64,000 nucleotides of DNA from Ianthella basta (taxonomy: Eukaryota; Porifera; Demospongiae; Verongiida; Ianthellidae). The DNA is taken from the NCBI GenBank assembly GCA_964019415.1, contig OZ025874.1, forward strand, positions 2,137,512-2,201,511. The letters run 5' to 3'. Within the stretch, counting starts at the first letter, position 1; each line of letters begins with the position of its first letter. The notes beneath the pieces are model-generated. The model made no database searches, was not told where the DNA came from, and was given only the letters and a program-made list of their open reading frames with translations. This document shows, one piece after another, positions 13,724 to 44,331 of the stretch. A program made the translations under genes and the position numbers.

Positions 13724-13958
13724 TTATCGACTCACAGATGACTCAACCACTGCTAAGGCTTCTCTGCACATGCTTCATTGATTTATGCGTCCTACGGCCA
13801 AATACTACTCCTATATTCATAGTATACACGGAGGAGGCGGTCCGTTCTTGGGCAATGTGACGGCCATTTCCCATCCACGTGCGCAATAGTAAGAGGGAAA
13901 GTCAGTTCAAAGCTTTATTCTCGTTGGCTGACAACTAGTGACCCTGGCCGGAGACAAA
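13724..13958. promoter_or_regulatory. Shared divergent promoter, unit A
   Basis: The 235 bases between the start codon of minus gene A and that of plus gene A. Blocks conserved with units B and C include CGGCCATTT (13861, a possible YY1-type core read in reverse), GGGAAAGTC (13895-13903, close to an NF-kappaB half-palindrome) and the segment GTGACCCTG..CGGAGAC just before the plus start codon. A CACGTG E-box core (13877-13882) overlaps GTGCGCAAT in this unit only. Factor names are inference from motif shape. Confidence 0.55.
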
Positions 13959-29148
<15,190 letters not shown>

Positions 29149-29659
29149 TTTACGCATATTACATACAGAATTAGATGAATAGAATGTTATACACAAGTAA
29201 TACATGCATGAACGATGATAAATAATACACCAGAACTAAACAATACTATAAGGTAAAGGTTATGTATGGCCATGCATACAATAAAGTCTAATATTACTAC
29301 TTAGCTACATTAAATTAACAGCCAAATTTTAGTAATAGAAATAATGGAAAGTAATTAATTACATAATTACCTAAACTAAGGGGTCACCCTATAATGGTCC
29401 CCAGGACTGAGGCCACGCATTACCTCGCTGCGAAGCCACAGAGACCTGCTGCAGGATGAAAGAATGTGAGTGCGCTTCATTAGATATATGCGCATAATTT
29501 ATAATTAACTGGTCATGAATGTAATTATGCAGAGCACATAGTAAATCACCTTCTTAATTTGCATCATTCCATACTAGTCTTATTTCCGAGCCGATCGCAC
29601 AAGGCGAGGCAAGTAATCGTGATGCATTGTCGTCCCCCGTATGTATGTATATACATGTA
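29149..29659. other. Spacer downstream of plus gene A
   Basis: AT-rich sequence without recognised genes; probably includes the 3' UTR of plus gene A. An AATAAA at 29279-29284 could serve for polyadenylation. Confidence 0.4.
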
Positions 29660-30626
29660 GGGTAGCTACGCCATTTCCGGGACAGGGCCAATACCCGGAC
29701 ACTCCGCAAAAATGTACGTCGCACGAAACAGACAGGCAAAACTTCCAGCTAACGCCACGCTTGGTTGATAGTTGTACTAGCAGGGTTTAATAATCCACAG
29801 CCATAACGAGGTGAGTGCCCTTCGGTCGGCGGCTGGACACCGATTCCTTCTCCCCTATCTCTTCCGGAGCGTCAAGAATTGGCAGGAAGTAGGAGGAGCT
29901 AAGAATTGCACTATCTTCGATTGCGCGCCAAATTCGAACGGTTGGCCCTATCTGCTTAGGGAAAGATACACTGAACTCATTGGTGATCGAACTGCATGCG
30001 CTGCAATAGAAACTAACTTCTGTGCTTGAGAGAAGTTAGTAAAAGTCAATACATATTCGTTACTGCAGTTGCCAATTGCCGGACAGCAGCAAAATATTCA
30101 TACTTTGGTTGCTGATTTAAATTCACTGATGATAGCTAGGCAGTGAAGGCAGATATACATGTGCAGGTTGATACTGGAGAGGCGGATGAAAGATTTTGTA
30201 TCACCTGTGGAACTGATGAAGAGGGCACTTGGATTTGCTACGACAGTTATTCCAAATGGCACCATCTTTGTTGTGTAGGGCTATCTGACTGTAGCTACCT
30301 TGTCCAGTCCTTTTGGAAGTGCCCTGAATGTTGATCCGTGGTTGTATTACCGATCTTATTCACTTAAACGAAGTTTAAATGAAAGCACCGTAAGTCCTAA
30401 TGCCTGTCCCACTTTAGGAAAAAATGTCCGGGAGTAGGGAAAATGGCGGGTGCGACTGAGGATGGTGTCGCTAGGCAATCTCGACGTAACGGGTCGTTTT
30501 CTTGCCACCTCTAGAGGAACAGATGTTTTTCCAGTAAGTGTAGGCGTTTTTTCTGCTCAACTACACCCTTTCCTGACTGTTCTCACTGGTTTATCGTTAG
30601 CTGTCCCGGAAATGGCGTAATTACCC
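29660..30626 (+). mobile_element. PHD-finger transposon, copy 3
   Basis: 967 bases, same ends as copies 1 and 2, with TA at 29658-29659 and 30627-30628. It lies in the spacer after plus gene A. The equal length of copies 2 and 3 supports spread of one non-autonomous master copy. Confidence 0.87.
30143..30334 (+). CDS. PHD-finger peptide in transposon copy 3
   Basis: A 63-codon frame with the PHD C4HC3 layout: FCITCGTDEEGTWICY, KWHHLCCVGLSD and FWKCPEC. Compared with copy 2, a core Cys pair reads Tyr here (ICYDSY instead of ICCDSC), so metal binding is probably lost. PHD fingers read histone tails; in a transposon one could guide insertion to chromatin. The frame is short and may only be the remnant of a longer spliced protein. 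Confidence 0.5.
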   Translation: MKADIHVQVDTGEADERFCITCGTDEEGTWICYDSYSKWHHLCCVGLSDCSYLVQSFWKCPEC

Positions 30627-30628
30627 TA

Positions 30629-31106
30629 TATCGGCAGCTTGCGCAATGAAATTCTATGCTTGTGTAAGTATATTCGCAACGTTAACGCTTGCGCAATACA
30701 ACGCTATGCTCCCGTATGTATATTCGTCATGCTTGTGCAATCCTTGTGCAACAACGAGGCCAAAATGAGCCCCGGGAGACGACTGTGCGCTGTTCGAGGC
30801 AGGCTCGCATGGAAGTGAGGATTGCAAGGTATTCGGTGTGCTATGCTAAGGACAAAGGCGCTTTCATTACTGCAAGACAACGAGTCCGACAGACTATTAA
30901 TGACTTGCTAATTGGGACACAGTGAGTTTGCACACGGGCGCTACATCAGCTCGGAGATGTCCTAGCTAACGGCAACCACGACCGAGCTTGGCCCACTATG
31001 GACAGTGCGGCAAGAACGCGCGTTCAAAAGCAGCGTCACAGGGCCAATGCCTCGACAGAACAGCGGAAGAAGGAGAAAGCAGCTGTTGTTGCCGCGAGTG
31101 TGCCTC

Positions 31107-31156
<50 letters not shown>

Positions 31157-31868
31157 GGTGTGTGAATGTCTGTAAAGCCCTGTGTGTAAGTCCTTTGAAT
31201 TTAGTAGCTTTTACATTCATGCAGTCCATAGCATATGTGCCACTACGTATTCAATTCAGGGGTGCAAGATTATATAACTTGAGACAGCATGCTCACAAGC
31301 GGCGAGTGCAAGCAGCTGTGTCTTCAAATGAGATAGAGGCAAGCCAACAGGACCTACACCAGAGTGCCCACAAGCACAGAGGAGCTGAGCCTGCAGATTA
31401 GCCAGAGGCAAGACCGTGGGACTTGCACCATCAAACTCAGGTGCATTGTACAACTGAGCATCAGATGGGACAGCAGAGACATACCAGGACTTGCACCAGT
31501 GTGCTCTTTGCAGTTCTATTGCCCAAAATGTACTTGGCCTGCTCGAGTTACGCTCATGCACTGTATTTTATATACTGAAGCAGCTATTATAGATTCAGGC
31601 GAGGCTGGTTGCATTTAAATGTATGCCCTAGTATATTTTACAGTGGGGGGGGGGGGGGGGGGGAGGGGAAAGCATAGGCCGGTATATAATACTGCTGTGT
31701 ATAGCTAATTATAATATTATATAACAGTGGAGGAGCCACTATATAGTGGCTTTGATATAATTGTATGCAAACATTCGCGCGCAGTAGTTAGTTGTCTTGA
31801 TTTCGTTCATGCTTGGTATAATGTAATTATATAAGTTCTATGAATTGTCTTTACTTCATTTGTACAGT
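30629..31868. other. Spacer with unrecognised frames and simple repeats
   Basis: Two plus-strand frames (30689-30925 and about 30988-31401) have a basic, Gln/Arg/Ala-rich composition but no family I recognise. A (GT)n tract (31107-31155) and a G-run (31646-31663) lie here. GCTTGCGCAAT recurs around 30640-30740. Confidence 0.4.
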
Positions 31869-32028
31869 TGTACCCTATACTTTATTGGGATAAGCAATAA
31901 AGTTAAGTTTCTTGAACTTTAACTCGGTACTCTGTTACTCCAGATAATAGCAGCAGAAGAACATCTTTGATCTCAGAGTCCCCACCCCCATCAAAGCTAC
32001 AACCTGCATTTGTTATGCTTGTTTGATC
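31869..32028 (+). pseudogene. Truncated transmembrane-exon remnant
   Basis: Closely similar to 236-400: the intron end, an acceptor (CTCCAG), and the first codons of the unit 0 exon. The similarity stops at about 32028, where sequence matching the 3' flank of the minus gene (5085 onward) begins. The join marks a recombination or deletion breakpoint between repeat units. Confidence 0.65.
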
Positions 32029-32826
32029 AGTCACTATCTTATTAATATATCACCCCTGGGGACAACACCCATGCACCCTTTCTTGCCACATGCATGAGAG
32101 GCAGAAGCAATTTTATCAAATAAATTTAAACCCCAATCCCAGAAGAGACAAAAATGGCATGTAAACATGGCAAAACAGTGAAAACAATGGGACAGCAGCA
32201 GCAACAACGAATATAGCAAAACAACACATGCAGACAAACTTAAGTTAAAAGCAAACGAATTCAAAGGACATGTGCTGGTGAGTAGCCAGTTATAATCATT
32301 ACCACGCATATATATATACAGCTGCTTCATTGTCAGTATATATACAAGCACCAGTGCTAGCTACTCATCTAATATATATATAGACGCAATGTAGTTAGCT
32401 AAGGCTAGTGCCCAGATGTGTAATATTAATACACCGGGTACCTGCCACATCCCTTTAATATTTCCTATGCATCTAGCTAGATCTGTTAAATTCCATAATT
32501 ATATTAGTGAAACCAGCAGATGTTTAAGACAGCCAGTGGGCAAGTTCTATAAATTACCTTTAATTACAAAATTATAGAGAGGTGACTGCTCTACATATAG
32601 GTATATCATTGCGATGTTGCTATTAATTGCAAGTGGGGCTATGCATGCAGGGAAGCTGGCTGCAAATTAAAGAGCTATTTATTCTAGAAGACCCAAATAC
32701 ATACTCAGAATCAACAGTAACTAGTACATGTTCAAACAGAAATTCACTGTGTTGAGTCAGTGTGACATACATCTGTAACAAGCAATGCCTGACTGAAATG
32801 CAGTAAAGCCACTATAAAGCACATGG
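32029..32826. other. 3' flank of minus gene B
   Basis: 32029-32220 matches 5087-5270 of unit A. The rest is AT-rich without recognised features. Confidence 0.45.
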
Positions 32827-36183
<3,357 letters not shown>

Positions 36184-36512
36184 AGACTCACAAGCGACTC
36201 GACCACTGCTGAGGCTGTAGCTGTTCCATTGATTTATGCGTACTCTGGCCAAATTACCAGTCACTGCCTACACCTACACACGAAATAGAGGACACGTTCC
36301 GACCTGCGTACTCTGGCCAAATTACCAGTCACCGCCTACACCTACACATGTTCCGACCTTAATTAAGCTTCGATGCTGGCAATGTATGCGGCCATTTTCT
36401 TGCAGAAGATGACGCAATCTAACGTTGCGGGAACAGTGACAGGGAAAGTCCAATATCAGAGTTTATCACTGGCAGACGATATACTAGCAAGGTGACCCTG
36501 AGCGGAGACGAA
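36184..36512. promoter_or_regulatory. Shared divergent promoter, unit B
   Basis: 329 bases between the two start codons. Conserved with unit C: GCGGCCATTTTCTTGCAG (36389), GATGACGCAATCT (36409-36421, CRE/C-EBP-like), GGGAAAGTCC (36442-36451, NF-kappaB-like) and AGCAAGGTGACCCTG..CGGAGACG just before the plus start. A 37-base segment with the CTCTGGCCAAATTACC repeat (about 36243 and 36310) is duplicated, which explains the greater length. Confidence 0.55.
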
Positions 36513-39500
36513 ATGACTTCTGGTAAGCGATCTTTCCTTTTCACACGCTCAGATCATCTTTATATTTACCAACGACCACGTAGATGGACATACCATTGAT
36601 GAGTAATTGGGTCCCATGGCCATCGGGAGCGTTGTGGCAATACGCGTGCTCCTATTTATAGAAAGGAGCTAGGGCTGGAACACTCGTTCCAAGTAATTTT
36701 GCCTCCGAAATGATTCGGTTATGTTTGCTGTTGAGGTTGATTGAGACCGAAAGTTTCCAATACATAGATTTAACCCTCATTTAGACATCTGTAGCTAGCT
36801 CAGCTATGTGTTATGGTGTTTTTGGTGGGAGGAGGGCGAATTTTGTTGCAGTCTCTTGTAACTAATTCATCTTTTTGTGCTTACTAACATTCTTCAGATA
36901 ATTTGGTGAAGGCAATTTTGCAAGATGTTAAAGATGACATTTTGACCAAAGTGAATGCCAGAATGTGTGCACCAGCGTTGAGACGTCAAGAGGTAATACC
37001 AGAGGAGATTGAGCTTAAAATTCTATCAGAAGCTGCACAAATGGCACGGGGGACACTTTATGACCACTTAAAGAGTGATTGCACACTTCAGCAGTTAGAG
37101 AAACTGGCCGAGGTGCTGGTGGGTGTCGATAGAGGCTTTGGCACAACAAGGGAAGTTGGCCAAGAGCTACAGCAACGAATCCAAAGTTCTGATGCACACA
37201 ATAGAGGGTCACTTTCACCTGAAACTAACTCTCCATCATTATCTTCGAGCTCAGCCTCAATGCAATTGGCACAGGAGATACTTTGTGACGACTTACAGAA
37301 GGAGTGTACACTTCAGCAGACTGAGACACTGGCCGGGGTGCCGGTGGATGCAGATAGTGGTTTTAGCACAGCAAAGGAAGCTGGCCGACAATTGCAGAAA
37401 CAAATCCAAGGTTCTGATGCACCTGAAGCTAACTTGCCATCATTATCCTCACGTTCAGCCTCCTCGTGCTCGCCCTCAAAGTTACTAACTCTTATAATTA
37501 CTTTTGCTGTTCCTGTGGTGGTCATTCCGTGTGCTGCTGTGGTAATCAAGGGGCTACCCATCTGTCTTCCCCCATGGCCTTTCACTAACATCTGGCAGCA
37601 TCAGGTGTGCTGGGAAGGCATGCCGTGGACCTGGGGTACCGGTGTGGAAGAAATTCGACTCTCCACAGCCACTCCAGGTACATGTATATGTTTGCAGCCA
37701 GTACTATACCATGGTAGATTAATATGCATGCATAGACTATATGTGGTATCATGGGTATATGCATGCATAGACTATATGTGGTATCATGGGTATATGCATA
37801 ATGTTGTCAAGAGCATGAATGAAAGAAGGATCACTGAATTTACCAGCCTATTACACCAGTATTGGTGTCACAGTTGACTGGTTGTAGCTATGTTTCTTCC
37901 CATAGTGACACCGTGACATCATACATAGCACAAAATGTCTCCTCTTCTCACATTCATCACATTTACTTGTAGAAGAATCTTTAGAGCTATACGTACTGTA
38001 CAGTGGGAAATATAGGCAGAAATATAATTTGGCTGATTTGTTATGAAGGGGTTTTGGCAGGTTTTAAATCTGACAGATTCTGCATCCTAAGCACCGATAA
38101 CATAACAGAAAATGGCGACAATGGAGCATCGTTGCCTCTGGTTTCATGTCATTTCAGCAGCATACCAGAGCAGTTCCCTCATACCAGACAATAACAGTAA
38201 ACTTCTTCACAAGTGTGCGTCGCACCTGGAGACCCAAACTGCGAAGCGCGAGTGTCTAAGAGACGGCTGGCTGCGAAGCACCTGCACACTGCCAGATTGG
38301 CCATGTTTGCGGTTACATCATTGCGTCGTCCAATCAAATGCCTGTTTTTACTGCCACGCACAAGCAAACGAACGAACGAACGCACAGACTGGAAAAGATT
38401 AAATATATTAAGGATTATGGCCGCGAGGGCATTATCTAATTTAACCATGAGGGGGCAATGCACCCAAGTGATTAATTAGATTAATGCCCAAGCGTGCCAT
38501 AATATAACTGGCTTGTTGTATTTCAAATGAGAATGGTTTGCATCGTCAAACAAATCGAGCTACAACGTCATTTCCTAGGTACCGATGGCAGACGCTTTTG
38601 AACTCACGAGTATATGGCGAAACAAACGTACTGTGTGAAAGGGAAGTGATTAGTGATGGTGCCGGATCAAGTAGCTCCAAGAAGCCTGCTTCTTTGCTGA
38701 ACATTGAACATTTCGTTGCCAAGCGCATAGTGGACCACATCAGAAGGAATGTGCAAGAGCTCAGAAGGAGTCTTCTGTAAAAGAAGCGCTGTTCTTGTTT
38801 TCACCTCGACCAAAGGAACTTAGTAGCTAGCTACGTAGTTTTACCAGAAAAGAAGCTCCACAAAGGGTGTTTGTGTAGCAACACAGCCACTGATTTCAAG
38901 GTAGTTGCACACGCCAGGCCTTACCAAGTAACCTGAATTTGCTGTAATAAAATTCACATGAACCCAAATGTCTAGCTAGCTAGTTCCATATGTAGCTAGC
39001 TACAAGGAAATTAGGAATACAGAGTGAACTTCACAGGAATGTGGTCTATCATGGTGTTGAGTTACTGTTGCTTGTTTCTGTGCTTTTTCTGCTGGCCATT
39101 CCTAAATCCCTTAAATTCTAAAGGAATTTTTATACACTAGTTTGTACAGTTTTGCATATCCAAAGGACTGTGGCTACATCAGATTAATACCAGTGCTGAC
39201 TAATACCCCTTTGTTAAATTATAGATGAAGATTGTGCAGAACATTGAGTAGAGCTATGCCACTCTAGATTAACCAGCTGCTATGTTACCTTAACAGTATA
39301 CCGGCGCAACAAAATGGTAGCATTGGGGTATCTTACCGTATTGTCCCTAATTATTCGGCAGAATAAAACAAAGTTGGCACACATTGTGAACACTCCCATA
39401 TACATAGCTATTGCATATTTTCTGTATGCAGATGAGTCATTGAGTACAAGTTCTGTGGCTTTCACTACCGGCAACCCACAGCCAACGTCGTCTAACAGTG

Positions 39501-42500
39501 TATTGGATGCTGAAGGTTTGTTTTGCATGTCGCCTAAGTGTTGTGGATATAATGAGGGATATACTGTATATAACAGGCCTTTACTTGGGCTTTCGAGCTC
39601 TAGAGTTAAAATTCTTCTTTGTATAATTGTGGCTAGCTCTATTGCATATTTTGCTTGTGCACGTAGATACACCATTGAGTACAAGTTCTGCAGCTACCAC
39701 TACTTCTACCAATCACCCAGAGCCAACGAACACTGAAGGTTTGTATTGCTTGTTCACCAAGCTATTTGTGCACAGGTATAGGATTCATGCTATCAGTTCT
39801 TGCTTCCATTTTGTAACATGGATGATATGAACCTATCATGGACCTTTGTTGGCACTCTGTTCATTCATTCAATTCTCTGTCAAACTACCTGTATAGTGCT
39901 GATAATGCCTGCACCTCCAATTGGAACTGTGTACAAGCTGGGCTGAATTCCTTGTTCGCTACTATAATGGCCTATGTAGGTACAGCAAATGCTAGTGACC
40001 CATGTGTGGGTCTAGCTGGAATTCAATCTTTCCACTGTGTGTACCTCAGTAGAGCCATCTCTTGCAGTTCCGTCAACAGAGGTAATTCAGATGCAGAATG
40101 TTGCTATTCTAGTAGACATTTTTGGGCTCGCTTCACTCACCCCTTTATAAATCGGTAGGTAGCTCGACTCAACGCTTTGGGCGGGACTTATTTCTATTGG
40201 TCTGTTTGTTTGTTTCTACCACGCCGTAACTATCCTGTTTGTGCAACATTCACTTTACCTGTGTTATATGGCAGCCAAGTATCATTTGTACCAGTACACA
40301 TTCAGTATGCAAGTATTGCTGTTGCACTATCAGACATTTTATACACACAACACACACTGTATTGCATTTGTGTCTTGGAATGAAAGATTTGCCTGGTTAC
40401 CATGAGCGATGCCGCTGAACCATTGGCAGTGCAAAAGGCGTAACTGCCAAGCAGGTACAGCTTCAGCTAGCTAAGGCCAGGCAACGTCATGATCAGCGTG
40501 CATGCAGTCAGGCTGAAACTGTCCGTAGCTCCCACTTTGTCCCTACTCCCATGGCCCTTCCCACACCTTCCCCCATCTGTATCTCCCACTCCTCCCATGT
40601 ATATATCTAGAGTAACTGTGTGCACCATAATGTCTTGCTTTCAAGGAACTCCTAACTCCTGACCCACATGCAGATAAGGGTCCTTGTGTGCTCATCCATT
40701 GTCCTCTCCCCTCCCTAGCTCTTACAAGTCTGTTTACACTCATCTTGCAGCCTCTCCAGCTCTTTATCACTCACGCACATGGCTTTTGTTTCATGCACTA
40801 TGGCTACAACTCATTTGCAATTCTTTACTTTCAAGTAAACTGCCAACCCTAGGCCAACTCCCGCTCAAATTCATTTACTTGTAGGTGTTAGTTCAACTAG
40901 TAGCTATTCCGTGTCGAGAAGTCTCATTCGCCACATTCTCGTCGCTCATGTCAGCGAATACCCCTTCACGAGCCCCGAACTTGGTGACCATACACCATAT
41001 CAACCTCAGTCCATGACCATCAGGTACATATTTATGCGAACCATTCAGCTGAGCCGTCTAAATGGGAACATTCAGCACGAAGCGCTCGGGGCTGCCAGTG
41101 CAACACCTTTTTGCCTATCTTTTTCAATGTATTAACCTGCCACCAGTGATGACATCATATGCAATTATGATGTACTGCATTCCTTAACGCTTATATGCAA
41201 CTGGTCTATTGCATTCCTGAGCGTGACCATACATACATACAAATGCTAGTCAAACCAGATTCAGAGTTATGCTAATGCTTGGCAATTAAAGAGCTCTAAG
41301 ACTCTGACCACTTCACTTCTTCCCTCCCTGTAATCCTGCGATATTTGAGCCTCAATACATTGGCTCCCAGAAATGTGAGACTGAAATTTAACATCCCTTA
41401 TGCATCTTCAGTGAAGTATGTGGTTCAGTAGCTTCTATAGGGTGGGACACAACAACACAACAATGTACAATCAAACACTGAATGAAAGCCATACCCAGTT
41501 TGTGTGTCAATTGCTAGGTACAGAGACACCATCCCTACACAGACTGATAAGTATGTGTGAATGACTATTAGGATTATTGGGCATTTTTTTATGCATCAAG
41601 CAACCACTTGTACACGATTGGCTGGCAATGACCCTGATGATGTTAAATCACGTCATTGCTCGAAATACAGAGGGAGATTCGTGGACGGGTGAACAAAAAT
41701 ACAATAAAAGACTTGGCTAGACTACTCCCTGCGAGTTATCTGCACCTAGGTGCAGTACACATCCACCATAGTGGCATAAAAGAGCTATCTGGTCCCACGA
41801 TTGTTATCATATGATAACGTCATAGATCAAAGGCACCGACACGCAGGTAAACAGGTTACTGCAGTGGCAATCACGTAAGCGCCCTTAACACCTCCACATA
41901 CGATAGGTGGTGTGGAAGCAAAACACTTACCAGCAGTGCTGGTAAGCTTGCAGAAGTTCGTGGTAAGCGTTTTGCTCCCACGCCACCTTCCATATATGGC
42001 TACTGTCACATCAATGTAACAAGCACACTCTCCAAAGGTCATGGGGAAGCTGCATGAACCAATTCTAATCAGCGAATGGCTTGCAACAAAAATGGAGCAT
42101 GCACATGTTTCAGCGTCCCAAAAGATGGATTCACAACCGAGGATTGACAGAACAGATCATCGGCGACGATACTGTGTATCAATTGCTTACCCCTTCACTG
42201 CCGCTGTTGTACTGGGCTGAACCAAATTCTTTCCTAGCACGCTTGATCCAGTAACTGATCTGAAGTCGAAACATATGCACCTACGCCTTCCTAACGTGTC
42301 CGTGCACTCTGGCGTCAGTCATTGTGCGGAATATCATGGACACAAATTGCCAGCTCTTTATAAATGGCCCTGGATAGGTTGCGAAGATGCAGAAGACGTC
42401 TGCCACAACGTCTTACGGCGCTCGGCAGTGTTGCTAGTCAATGAGGACAGGATCTAAAGCGCTCCTCCCTGTTCTAGGATGGGATTACCACCAGGTCCAT

Positions 42501-44331
42501 CTCATATCCCCAACAGAAGTCACACTAAGATTCAAATCTGAAGGTGCTTATTTACGATAAGCCACTTACTACACACTATCAATGCCATACCGCATTTACT
42601 GCACAAGTCCCGAGGGCACGAAGTGCCTGAGGGGGAATGCAGTAAATATGGTACTGCATTGATAGCGTGTAGTAACTAGTACTTATTGCAAGTTCACCTG
42701 CATATTATGCGTTAGGAGTTAACTCCATTTCATTCCGTCTTGTATGTGTTATCTATATACAAGACTCAAGTGTAATGCATATAAGTGATAGCCACTGGAG
42801 GCAAAGACCAAGGGTGGATATCATATAGCATCATGCATGAAGTATAAGTAAAACATACTGTATATATCACGTCAAGTTCAAGTGCTACCAACATTATTTT
42901 GCCACACTCCAGATGTCACCCAGTTGCCATGGTAGCATGTTATATAATGGTGACTGCAGTATATACGATACTTTGTTATGGTACTGTCTGCTCCATATGC
43001 ATGCAGGTGTGGAAGTGGTGAAAACAGACACGAATCTTACAGGAGAAGAGCTGCATGCCCTTCAGACTGTTAGTAGTGATGATATTGTGTGGCAAATGGT
43101 TGGTGTGACCGGAGTGGGAAAGAGCTTGTTAGGGAACTTCTTGCTTGAAAAGGATGAGTTCAAGGTCAAAGGTCCAGGTGTTGCAGGCTCTGTGACTGAT
43201 AAAGTTCAAGTGGGCTGCTCTGTCCTGAACAGCCAGCGATTGTGCATCGTGGATACTCCTGGCTGCTTTGATACTCGGCGCGGGAGAATGCAGAATGAAG
43301 AAGCTGAGAACCTGGCAAATGATGTAACCCATTTGGCTGTAGATCTCAGCAAAACTATTCTGATGGCTCGGCATGGCATTCATGCTTTTTTGGTGGTAGT
43401 TCGAGCTGATGTAACAGAATTGGTCAGCACCACAATGCTGTTGGACTTGTTTGGCATTATTGGTAACTTCTGGAACCACACCATTGTGGTGTTCACACAT
43501 GGAAAGAGGTTTGACGAAACAAGTGAGGATAAGAAACACACTGCACTGGAGGCAAGGCTAAACAGTCCCACCAACTGCCCTGAAGACTGGAAGACTCACA
43601 TTGAGAAGGCTGGTAATCGGTATGTGATTGTTGAGTCAAAGGAGTGGCGAGATGACAAAGAATACCACAAGAGAAAGGTGGAAGAATTTATAAAGCACTC
43701 TTCTGCCATTGTCTCTTCTCATGGCCCATACAATGATGCATTGCTTTCTTTGGTCCGGGTTCACATTGAGAATGCCAAGCTTGAATTACGCCATGATTTC
43801 AGTAACATGGACAGTCCAGAGGCACAGGTTGCAGCACTGCAGATTGCATTTCCAAACATCAAAAGCTCGCTTCACAAGATTATTAGCATCAAGCTGGCTC
43901 GAGGGGTTGATGTTGAAGCAAAGGAAGAAGAATTGTTGGAAGCTCGCAGGCGAAATGACCAGTTGCATCAGCAGGTCCTGAAGGAGCAAGCAGAAAAGCG
44001 CAAGGCTAAGGAAGCAGAAGACAGAGCAAGGGAGAAACAAAGAGTGGCCGAGGAACAAGCAAGAGTGGAACGTGAGGCAGCAGAGAAGGCTAGAAGGGAA
44101 TTGGAAGAGTACCTAAAGAAGCCTACATTTGCGGAAAGGGTTGTAGAGACACGTATTACCCGTGAGGGATTCTATAAGTTTCAGTATAAGTACACTGCTG
44201 AGGCTGTAGATGTGGCTACAGGGATAACAGCTAAGGCTAGGAATTACGAATCCAAAGGTGGGGCCAAGGAACATGCTAGAGAGAATCTCAAGGCCATTCT
44301 ACTGGACAGAGGCATCATCCGCAAAGATTGA
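36513..44331 (+). CDS. Plus gene B: death-fold, transmembrane, AIG1/GIMAP GTPase, coiled coil, dsRBD-like tail
   Basis: Exons 36513-36522, 36898-37677, 39432-39515, 39667-39738 and 43007-44331, all phase 1, giving 756 residues without a break. The death-fold (from residue 7) has its C-terminal half repeated (CTLQQLEKLAEVLVGVD, then CTLQQTETLAGVPVDAD). Next come a transmembrane segment (LLTLIITFAVPVVVIPCAAV), the Cys/Trp-rich stretch, Ser/Thr linkers and the GTPase with G1 GVTGVGKS, DTPG and THGK. A charged coiled coil (EQARVEREAAEKARRELEEY) leads to the tail domain (TFAERVVETRITREGFYKFQ through LKAILLDRGIIRKD). This is the most complete member of the family. AIG1/GIMAP membership is clear; membrane topology and the RNA-binding idea for the tail are inference. 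Confidence 0.8.
37678..39431. other. Intron 2 of plus gene B
   Basis: Family intron sequence to about 38190. From about 38200 to 38413 lies a segment whose minus strand starts with TCCTTAATATATTTAAT and continues with GTTCGTTCGTTCGTTTG, like the 5' end of a Helitron; its 3' end was not found. A short frame at 38538-38780 is unrecognised. Confidence 0.4.
41899..41987. repeat. Foldback MITE-like hairpin
   Basis: Inverted arms GGTGGTGTGGAAGCAAAACA and its near-complement, with an inner CTTACCAGCAGTGCTGGTAAG palindrome split by the turn. Target duplication was not determined. Confidence 0.55.
42566..42675. repeat. Foldback MITE-like hairpin
   Basis: Arms TTACTACACACTATCAATGC and GCATTGATAGCGTGTAGTAA flank inner arms GCATTTACTGCA/TGCAGTAAAT and a GC-rich loop. 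About 110 bases with no coding content. Confidence 0.65.

Larger units (their letters stand above)
39739..43006. other. Intron 4 of plus gene B
   Basis: No further coding exon in phase 1 is supported. The segment 39880-40090 recurs at 59330-59560, and 42865-42930 recurs at 62098-62165, marking a further copy of this intron beyond unit C. Two foldbacks lie at 41899-41987 and 42566-42675. Confidence 0.5.

Noticed and set aside
40034-40082. Further Ser/Thr linker exon in plus gene B intron 4
   Set aside because: Acceptor and donor are possible but the phase at the donor is 0, not 1, and the copy at 59509 does not keep it.
42900-42950. Extra exon ATGTCACCCAGTTGCC before the GTPase exon of plus gene B
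   Set aside because: Its only plausible donor would leave phase 2, unlike every other intron in the family. The start ATGTCACC could give an alternative first exon, but nothing supports it.
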